6,247 bases of DNA from an uncultured Bacteroidales bacterium (lineage in GTDB: Bacteria > Bacteroidota > Bacteroidia > Bacteroidales > WCHB1-69), in assembly GCA_937892025.1 (NCBI GenBank), contig CALAVA010000114.1:1-6247 (forward strand). The letters are read 5' to 3'. Below the pieces are notes generated by a model that saw only the letters and a list, made by a program, of their open reading frames with translations, ran no database searches and was not told the origin of the DNA. This document shows positions 1 through 4,565 of the stretch, piece by piece (position 1 is the first letter of the stretch; every line of letters starts with the position of its first letter). Position numbers and translations under genes: made by a program.

Positions 1-1
1 A

Positions 2-115
2 AGGATGGCTGATGTTCCTGCAACTTTAGATAAAGACTGGTATATCAATCTTGCAGAAAAAAGAATTGAGGATTTTGGAATAAATCTTAATTCAGATAGT
101 TTATTTGATTTTTAA
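2..115 (+). CDS. C-terminal fragment of an unidentified phage protein
   Basis: An open frame runs in from the left edge of the window and stops at TAA 113-115, leaving 37 visible residues that end in NSDSLFDF. A stretch reading DKDWYINLAEKRIEDFG looks like the extreme C-terminus of a larger enzyme. It weakly recalls the tail of some family B DNA polymerases (a Tyr-Ile pair followed by a Lys/Arg-rich helix), and a polymerase would suit the neighbouring replication genes. This resemblance is from memory and too short to rely on. An ATG at 5-7 could in principle start a 36-residue peptide, but no upstream sequence is visible to support it. The stop codon abuts the Shine-Dalgarno site of the next gene, so the two are probably co-transcribed. 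Confidence 0.55.
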   Translation, partial: RMADVPATLDKDWYINLAEKRIEDFGINLNSDSLFDF

Positions 116-126
116 GAGGTGAGAAA

Positions 127-336
127 ATGGCAGAATTGATTCAGAAAGATAGAACTAATATTGGTTGGGAAGCAAAACGTGCGATGGGAAAATTATCGCC
201 ATTAGTTGCTATGAGAAGTGTTATGAATCTTGACGGTGAAAGGGTGAGGGAACTTTGTGCTGAAATTTATATTTTAGTCGATAATATTGTGGAAAGAGCA
301 GAAAAAAGAGGAAAAAAGAAACAAGACGAAAAATGA
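127..336 (+). CDS. Small hypothetical phage protein, 69 residues
   Basis: I do not recognise this protein. It has 69 residues, is mostly helical in character and ends in a strongly basic tail (KRGKKKQDEK). It has no signal peptide, membrane segment or cysteine motif. The start is well supported: a strong Shine-Dalgarno sequence, GAGGTG at 116-121, sits five bases before the ATG. The same TAAGAGGTGA layout recurs before the gp32-like gene, which suggests a common translation signal in this genome. It lies between the end of an unidentified gene and the clamp-loader gene in what looks like one operon, so a minor replication-associated role is possible but is only inferred from position. Confidence 0.7.
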   Translation: MAELIQKDRTNIGWEAKRAMGKLSPLVAMRSVMNLDGERVRELCAEIYILVDNIVERAEKRGKKKQDEK

Positions 337-377
337 GTGAATCTATGAAAGGAAAAAACATAATAGGAGAATGAATT

Positions 378-2477
378 ATGGAAAGAATTGAATTGTACAG
401 ACGCTATCGCCCAACTACACTTGACCAGATGGTCGGAAATGAGGCAACAATTAAGAGCCTTAAAGCAGAACTTGAAAATGGTTCTCATGTTTTCCTTTTC
501 ACTGGTCCAGCAGGTTGTGGAAAAACAACATTGGCTAGGATTATAGCAAAGGAAGTTGGTGCAGGTGATTTGTCTATTAAGGAAATCAATTCAGCAGAGA
601 ATCGTGGAATTGATACCGCAAGGGAAGTGCAGGAACAGATGAGGTATAATCCAAGCGATGGCGATGCATTGGTTTGGATATTTGACGAATGTTTTCATAA
701 AGATACGTTAATTGATACTTTGCGTGGTAGGGTTAAAATATCGGAAGTTACTCCTAATGAATTAGTTTTTAATTCGGATGGTGTAACTAGAGTTGAAACG
801 GTACAAAAGAAAAAAGTTGATGTTAATCGGCTTGCTATTTTAACTACAAATTATGGGCAACTATTGACTACACGTGAACATTTATTTTATACTAATAGAG
901 GCTTTGTGAAGGCTGAAAAATTAGTTAAAGGAGATGTTTTGTATGATATTCAAGATATGCCCAATATGTGGAAAGGAATTTCAAACGTATCCGTCAATAA
1001 ATTCAGAAACTTGCGGAAATGTTTGTGGTGGGTTGCTGCGCAAACAGAGAGGGTTATCGGAGAAACAGAAGAAACTTTATTCCGATATGAAAGAAAAAAA
1101 CAAGAAAGAATTGACCTGCCCAGTATGTGGGAAGATTTTTACAGTTCAGGCAAACGACCATCAGAAGTTTTGTTCAACATCTTGCAGTCATATTGGACAA
1201 AAGCATACAACGGTTCAATTAGTGAATCGGGTATGTGTGATTTGTGGGAAAGAATTCAGCGTGAAACCTTGGAACAAGAAAAAGACTTGTTCAAAAAGTT
1301 GTCAGTATATCTCGATGAGTTTGAGTTCTGTTGGCAAGAAATGCTCGGAAAAGAAAAGACAACAGATGGTGAAAAACAATCCGTCAAAAAATCCTTGTGT
1401 CTTGCAAAAGGCGAAAAATACAAAAATGAAGAACGGAACTCTGCATATTTGGAGTGGAAAGCGTGGAGGGAACGGTCAGTTTACGAAAGAGCAGATGATG
1501 TTATACAGACAGTTGAGGGAGGGGTGGTTTTTAGAGTTACCAATAAAAACTTACAGAAAATCACCATATCCAACGAATTACAAAGTAGATATAGGGAATC
1601 CATCTTTGAAGATTGCGATAGAAGTGGATGGTCAGACACACAATTCTCCGAAGCAACGTGCGTTGGACTTAAAGAAAACGAGTTTACTGGAAGCGTTAGG
1701 GTGGAGAGTATTGAGGTTTACCAATCAACAGATAAATCAAAATCTTTCGGATGTTATTTCACAGATAAAGAATTATCTGATGGAATAGTTGATATGTATG
1801 ATTTAGGGGTCGAAGGTTCACCGACTTATTACGTTAATGGTATCTTGGTTCATAATTGTCACCAATGGCTTGCCCCTGTTCAGAATGCTTTTTTGAAGGC
1901 TTTAGAGGACACTCCAGAGCATGTATATTTTTTCTTGTGTACCACAGACCCACAGAAACTCATTACACCATTAAAGACAAGGTGTTCAATTATAAATGTA
2001 ACCCCATTGACTGATGATGAAATGACCTATTTGTTGAAAAGAACAGCTAGGGCTGAAAAAATTAAAATGGGCTCAGAAGTCTATGAAAGAATCTGTGAAT
2101 TGGCTCAGGGTGGTTCAAGAAAAGGTTTGAAGTTGCTTTCAAAAGTCTTGTATTTGGAATCTGATGAAGAGCGGTTGGAGGTGCTTAAAATCGGTGATGC
2201 AAGCGACAATCCTGAAACTATTGAACTTTGCAGAGCATTATTACAAAAAGGCTGTACTTGGAGTAAGTTGGCATTTCTGCTTAAAACACTTGATTTATCA
2301 GAGCCAGAGAGAGTAAGACAGGCAGTGATGGGATATATGAATTCAGTATTGCTGAACGGAAAAGCAAGTGTTGAGGCTGTATCCACAATGCAGGCTTTTT
2401 CATCAGCTGATTCGTATAGGAATGGGAAATTTTCAATTACTGTAGCCTGCTTGGATGCGCTTGACCTTAGAGAATAA
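378..2477 (+). CDS. Phage clamp-loader ATPase (T4 gp44/RFC/DnaX-like), interrupted by an intein
   Basis: This is an AAA+ clamp-loader subunit, which uses ATP to load the sliding clamp onto primed DNA. The precursor has 699 residues. Removing the predicted intein (residues 105-493) leaves about 310, close to the size of T4 gp44. The N-terminal RRYRPTTLDQMVGNE motif is the usual start of RFC and DnaX proteins. Walker A is GPAGCGKT at residues 43-50. Walker B is LVWIFDE at 98-104, cut by the intein and resumed by CHQWLAPVQNAFLKALED from 494. Sensor 1 is the CTTD region near 521-524, and an SRC-like TRC motif lies at 534-536. The AGGAG at 365-369 is well spaced from the ATG. Without splicing the Walker B region is broken, so activity should depend on the intein. 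Residues about 197-470 are translated from DNA that also encodes an endonuclease in another frame. Confidence 0.93.
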   Translation: MERIELYRRYRPTTLDQMVGNEATIKSLKAELENGSHVFLFTGPAGCGKTTLARIIAKEVGAGDLSIKEINSAENRGIDTAREVQEQMRYNPSDGDALVWIFDECFHKDTLIDTLRGRVKISEVTPNELVFNSDGVTRVETVQKKKVDVNRLAILTTNYGQLLTTREHLFYTNRGFVKAEKLVKGDVLYDIQDMPNMWKGISNVSVNKFRNLRKCLWWVAAQTERVIGETEETLFRYERKKQERIDLPSMWEDFYSSGKRPSEVLFNILQSYWTKAYNGSISESGMCDLWERIQRETLEQEKDLFKKLSVYLDEFEFCWQEMLGKEKTTDGEKQSVKKSLCLAKGEKYKNEERNSAYLEWKAWRERSVYERADDVIQTVEGGVVFRVTNKNLQKITISNELQSRYRESIFEDCDRSGWSDTQFSEATCVGLKENEFTGSVRVESIEVYQSTDKSKSFGCYFTDKELSDGIVDMYDLGVEGSPTYYVNGILVHNCHQWLAPVQNAFLKALEDTPEHVYFFLCTTDPQKLITPLKTRCSIINVTPLTDDEMTYLLKRTARAEKIKMGSEVYERICELAQGGSRKGLKLLSKVLYLESDEERLEVLKIGDASDNPETIELCRALLQKGCTWSKLAFLLKTLDLSEPERVRQAVMGYMNSVLLNGKASVEAVSTMQAFSSADSYRNGKFSITVACLDALDLRE
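927..933 (+). promoter_or_regulatory. Internal Shine-Dalgarno site for the nested endonuclease gene
   Basis: AAAGGAG lies inside the intein coding sequence, where it encodes part of the Lys-Gly-Asp of the N-terminal splicing half. It decides the start of the nested gene. The first ATG in that frame (934) touches the site and is too close for initiation, while the ATG at 943 has a nine-base spacer, which is near ideal. A stop in the nuclease frame at 922-924 rules out an earlier start. Confidence 0.75.
943..1788 (+). CDS. Out-of-frame nested homing endonuclease: three zinc knuckles plus DUF559/Vsr-like nuclease
   Basis: This 281-residue protein is read in a different frame from the intein that contains it. 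Three zinc knuckles share identical spacing, C-x2-C-x14-C-x3-C: Cys 6/9/24/28, 59/62/77/81 and 98/101/116/120. A basic linker (about 130-180) with GKKCSEKKRQQ and NNPSKNP recalls NUMOD-type DNA-binding segments. The C-terminal domain (about 195-281) is a PD-(D/E)XK/Vsr-like nuclease of the DUF559 or EDxHD type: YKVDI (Asp216), IEVDGQTH (Glu227, Asp229, His233), then a D..K...L..LGWRVLRF helix-strand unit. Such proteins are known as phage homing endonucleases; here it would cut intein-free clamp-loader genes. The start at 943 is chosen because of the AAAGGAG at 927-933; starting at 934 would add three residues. The stop TAG at 1786-1788 shares its last base with the first codon of intein block F. 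Whether it is translated or active is inferred. Confidence 0.88.
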   Translation: MIFKICPICGKEFQTYPSINSETCGNVCGGLLRKQRGLSEKQKKLYSDMKEKNKKELTCPVCGKIFTVQANDHQKFCSTSCSHIGQKHTTVQLVNRVCVICGKEFSVKPWNKKKTCSKSCQYISMSLSSVGKKCSEKKRQQMVKNNPSKNPCVLQKAKNTKMKNGTLHIWSGKRGGNGQFTKEQMMLYRQLREGWFLELPIKTYRKSPYPTNYKVDIGNPSLKIAIEVDGQTHNSPKQRALDLKKTSLLEALGWRVLRFTNQQINQNLSDVISQIKNYLME

Positions 2478-2493
2478 TTTGTAAAATGAATCC

Positions 2494-2504
2494 TATAATA
2501 AATA
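2494..2504 (+). promoter_or_regulatory. Possible -10 element or T4-late-like promoter
   Basis: The 52-base gap after the clamp-loader gene is the longest untranslated stretch in the window and contains TATAATAAATA. This includes a perfect sigma-70 -10 hexamer (2494-2499) and also resembles the T4 late promoter box TATAAATA. I see no good -35 hexamer 16-18 bases upstream; a TTGACC at 2461-2466 is too far away (27-base spacer). In AT-rich DNA this may be chance, so it is only a candidate promoter for the 165-residue protein and the gp32-like gene. Confidence 0.25.
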
Positions 2505-2529
2505 AACTACTTTTTATGAGAGGTATAAA

Positions 2530-3027
2530 ATGACAAAGGCTGAAACCTTAAAAAAACAGGCTGAATCAGATGATTCTTTTGAAAAAGACATTGCTATCAA
2601 CAAGTATAAACTTGATGAAGAATGTTTGAGCCATTCCGCAAGGTTCGCATATTACGCTGAGGCTTGTGCAGTGGCAAAGACAAATGTTTCAAAGGCAAGT
2701 GATAATTTGAAACTAGTAATGGCTGAGGCAAATTTGAGAATCCGTAAAAATTATGCGGAAAATGGTCAGAAGTTTACTGAGGCTGTAATCACTTCTGAAA
2801 TTGAAGTTGATACAAAGGTTTTGGAAGCAAAAGAGCAGGTTCGTGATGCTGAAGAAGTTTATGGCAGACTTCAAGTTGCGGTTCAAGTAATGGATGCCCG
2901 CAGAAGTGAGTTGGACAATCTTGTTAAACTGTATGTTGCAGGATATTTTTCAACTGTTGACGGTTCGGGGAAAAAATCAATCAATGAACAGACATCAAAT
3001 GACGTTCGCAAGAATCTTAACAAATAA
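2530..3027 (+). CDS. Helical phage protein, possible UvsY-like recombination mediator
   Basis: A 165-residue, almost wholly helical protein. Two long charged heptad-like stretches (about residues 28-72 and 93-138) suggest a coiled-coil hairpin, with ENGQKFTEAVI between them. The region ends with LDNLVKLYVAGYF and a hydrophilic tail. I recall similar proteins, usually annotated as hypothetical, next to single-strand DNA binding protein genes in phages. The position directly before the gp32-like gene and near the RecA-like gene suggests a UvsY-type role, loading recombinase onto protein-coated single strands. That function rests on context and overall shape, not on a motif, and a structural or scaffold-like helper protein cannot be excluded. 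GAGAGG at 2518-2523 supports the ATG at 2530. Only ten bases separate it from the next gene. Confidence 0.75.
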   Translation: MTKAETLKKQAESDDSFEKDIAINKYKLDEECLSHSARFAYYAEACAVAKTNVSKASDNLKLVMAEANLRIRKNYAENGQKFTEAVITSEIEVDTKVLEAKEQVRDAEEVYGRLQVAVQVMDARRSELDNLVKLYVAGYFSTVDGSGKKSINEQTSNDVRKNLNK

Positions 3028-3037
3028 GAGGTGAAAT

Positions 3038-4123
3038 ATGATTAACAAGAAAAAATCATCAATGATGAAACGCTATCAGGCGAGTTATGAATCAAAGGAA
3101 AGTGGAGCACCTGCAAAGGCTGGTGTTATGAATTGGAAAAAGGCTGAGGGCGATGTAACATTCTTTAGTCCAATTGAGGGAAGGAACAGAATCAATATCG
3201 TGCCTTATGAAATCAAGACTAAAAATCACCCACTCGTAAAGCGTGGGGAATTTGAAATTGGTGATAAAGACTATGTTATGGACATTTTCGTTCATCGTGG
3301 AGTTGGCCCAAGTGAAGCAAGTGTACTTTGTTTGAAATCAACATACGGAAAGCCTTGTCCAATCTGCGAACAGTCCGCAATCCTTAGAAAACAGGGCAAG
3401 GAAAAAGAAGCAGGTGATTTGAAAGCAAGTCGCAGGGTATTTTATAACATTCAGGATATGAAAGAGCCTGACAAATTGAAGGTGTTTGAAACATCTCATT
3501 ATCTTTTTGAAAAAGAATTGATTGATGAAGCAAGAGATGATGAAGAGGGCGGATTTGTAGATTTTGCTGACCCAATTGATGGCAAAGAGATTAAATTCAG
3601 AGCTAGTGATGTTCAAAAGGGTTCAATTAAATATAAGGAATTTAAGTCATTCTCATTTGAAGACCGAGATGACCCAATTTCAGATGAACTCTTGGAATCC
3701 GCAATTTCATTTGATGAGATTATGAATGTTCCGACCTATGAAGAAGTTGAGAAAATTCTTTTTGGTCAAGATGATGACGATGGAGATGAGGAATCTGAAA
3801 AACCTGCAAAGAAGTCTAAATATGACGATGATGACGATGACGACAGACCTGCTAAAAAATCTTCAAAAAAATATGATGAAGAAGATGATGAGCCTGAAGA
3901 AAAGCCTTCAAAGAATCGTGATGAAGAATTTGAAGATGACGATGAGCCACCAATTAAAAAGCCTGTAAAAAAGGTTGAAGATGATGAGCCTGAATCACCA
4001 AAGAAATCTTGCGGTAAATGTTCATTTGGTCATTCTTTTGGCAAAGATGATGACAAATATGACGATTGCGATGAATGTGATGTTTGGGACAAGTGCGTGA
4101 AAGAGCATAAAAATAATAAATAA
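3038..4123 (+). CDS. gp32-like single-stranded DNA binding protein
   Basis: This protein of 361 residues is predicted to coat single-stranded DNA during replication and recombination. The OB-fold core spans roughly residues 32-235. It contains a zinc site His86-x11-Cys98-x8-Cys107-x2-Cys110 (in CLKSTYGKPCPICE), nearly the spacing of T4 gp32 (His-x12-Cys-x9-Cys-x2-Cys). A basic N-terminus (KKKSSMMKRY) could serve cooperative binding, as in gp32. Residues 244-323 form a low-complexity tail of alternating acidic and Lys/Pro blocks, the usual partner-binding tail of such proteins but unusually long. A second cysteine cluster at the end (Cys325, 328, 344, 347, 353, with His332) may bind another metal ion. 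Its start is set by GAGGTG at 3028-3033, with a short four-base spacer. An intrinsic terminator follows directly. Confidence 0.88.
   Translation: MINKKKSSMMKRYQASYESKESGAPAKAGVMNWKKAEGDVTFFSPIEGRNRINIVPYEIKTKNHPLVKRGEFEIGDKDYVMDIFVHRGVGPSEASVLCLKSTYGKPCPICEQSAILRKQGKEKEAGDLKASRRVFYNIQDMKEPDKLKVFETSHYLFEKELIDEARDDEEGGFVDFADPIDGKEIKFRASDVQKGSIKYKEFKSFSFEDRDDPISDELLESAISFDEIMNVPTYEEVEKILFGQDDDDGDEESEKPAKKSKYDDDDDDDRPAKKSSKKYDEEDDEPEEKPSKNRDEEFEDDDEPPIKKPVKKVEDDEPESPKKSCGKCSFGHSFGKDDDKYDDCDECDVWDKCVKEHKNNK
3767..4006 (+). repeat. Low-complexity acidic and Lys/Pro coding repeat
   Basis: This stretch encodes residues 244-323 of the gp32-like protein. It is built from runs of Asp/Glu codons (GAT, GAC, GAA) alternating with Lys/Pro segments such as EKPAKKSK, RPAKKSSKK, EEKPSKN and PIKKPVKK. 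The units are imperfect and vary in length, so slippage or unequal recombination could change the tail length between related phages. Confidence 0.7.
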
Positions 4124-4129
4124 TATTTT

Positions 4130-4160
4130 AGCACCCAAGTCAAGGCTTGGGTGCTTATTT
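4130..4160 (+). terminator. Intrinsic (Rho-independent) terminator
   Basis: GCACCCAAG (4131-4139) and CTTGGGTGC (4146-4154) form a perfect nine-base-pair stem with a six-base loop (TCAAGG). A flanking A-T pair extends it to ten, and TTATTT follows. It begins seven bases after the stop of the gp32-like gene and ends just before the ribosome binding site of the next gene, so it should end or attenuate transcripts from the upstream replication genes. Confidence 0.88.
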
Positions 4161-4172
4161 GAGGGTAAATTT

Positions 4173-4565
4173 ATGCATATGAATGATGTGATAAAGAAAT
4201 GTGAAGAGAAAGGATATAAAATCACCAAAGCTGGATTGTATCAAGCAGGGCAGAAATATGGATTTTTGAAAAAACCTGACGGACAGCATTCTTGGGATTT
4301 TGACCAAAAGAAGTTCTTGGAATGGCTTGATAAAGCAACTGAGGAAATTCCTGAAGGCTGGCTAACATTAAATGAAGCAAGTAAGATTTTGAATGTAAGT
4401 CTACCTCAGATGTATCTTTTAGTTAAAGATGAAAATTCAGGGGCAAGACACATCGGTTCAGGAAAAGGGGTGTTATATGTTGACCCAAAAAGAATTGAAG
4501 AAGTTATCAAAGAGCGTAAAGCAAAGCATCAATACATGTGGGAAGATGAAAATGGAGCAAATTAG
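4173..4565 (+). CDS. Protein with two tandem helix-turn-helix-like domains
   Basis: A 130-residue protein that looks like two small DNA-binding units in a row. The second (about 62-117) reads GWLTLNEASKILNVSLPQMY, then a wing-like segment and YVDPKRIEEVI, which matches the general pattern of MerR/excisionase-type helix-turn-helix domains. The first (about 4-56) has ITKAGLYQAGQKYGF followed by WDFDQKKFLEWL, a more divergent form of the same layout. It may be a phage regulator or a DNA-binding accessory factor; no target is evident. GAGGG at 4161-4165 supports the ATG at 4173 over the in-frame ATG at 4179. It is the first gene after the terminator, and its end overlaps the start of the RecA-like gene by 14 bases, which suggests translational coupling. 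Confidence 0.75.
   Translation: MHMNDVIKKCEEKGYKITKAGLYQAGQKYGFLKKPDGQHSWDFDQKKFLEWLDKATEEIPEGWLTLNEASKILNVSLPQMYLLVKDENSGARHIGSGKGVLYVDPKRIEEVIKERKAKHQYMWEDENGAN

Larger units (their letters stand above)
690..1856 (+). other. Intein (389 residues) in the clamp-loader Walker B box
   Basis: An intein is a protein segment that cuts itself out of a precursor and joins the flanks. Residue 1 is Cys (TGT 690-692), followed by a block A like start, CFHKDTLIDT. Block B is LLTTREHLFYT, with the conserved Thr61 and His64 of the TxxH motif. The N-terminal half continues to about intein residue 92 (near base 965), ending DIQDMPN. The C-terminal half ends MYDLGVEG...NGILVHN, with the penultimate His388 and terminal Asn389 required for splicing. 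Cys follows as the +1 residue at 1857-1859. Joining the flanks restores DE-CHQW, a normal clamp-loader DExx box. There is no in-frame LAGLIDADG or HNH nuclease. The middle of the intein is instead overlapped by an out-of-frame nuclease gene. Intein status is very well supported by motifs; splicing activity is inferred. Confidence 0.93.

Noticed and set aside
333..374. A 13-codon frame whose ATG overlaps the preceding stop (ATGA) and that ends just before the clamp-loader ATG
   Set aside because: It is too short to support as a gene and contains the clamp-loader Shine-Dalgarno site. It may help translational coupling but there is no independent evidence.
934..942. Start of the nested nuclease at the first ATG, 934
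   Set aside because: The AAAGGAG directly abuts this ATG, leaving no spacer. The ATG at 943 has a nine-base spacer and is followed at once by the first zinc knuckle.
943..1788. The nuclease frame as a chance open frame shadowing the intein
   Set aside because: It has three regular zinc knuckles, a recognisable nuclease domain and its own ribosome binding site, whereas the intein-frame translation of the same DNA has no recognisable domain.
690..1856. Group I or group II intron carrying the nuclease, instead of an intein
   Set aside because: The clamp-loader frame is open throughout, and the ends carry intein splicing residues (Cys1, TxxH, His-Asn, +1 Cys). An intron would not need a frame free of stops.
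3726..3968. An 80-residue + strand frame rich in Met and Lys within the gp32-like gene
   Set aside because: It is a shifted reading of the repetitive GAT/GAA acidic tail; its composition is explained by those repeats and it has no supporting start signal.
4084..4111. TTGGGA and CATAAA as a promoter for the helix-turn-helix gene
   Set aside because: Both hexamers are weak and the start site would fall before the terminator, so it would not bypass it.
4429..4551. Longer recombinase starting at ATG 4429
   Set aside because: The extra 41 residues overlap the helix-turn-helix gene out of frame and have no RecA-like sequence. The RecA fold begins right after 4552.
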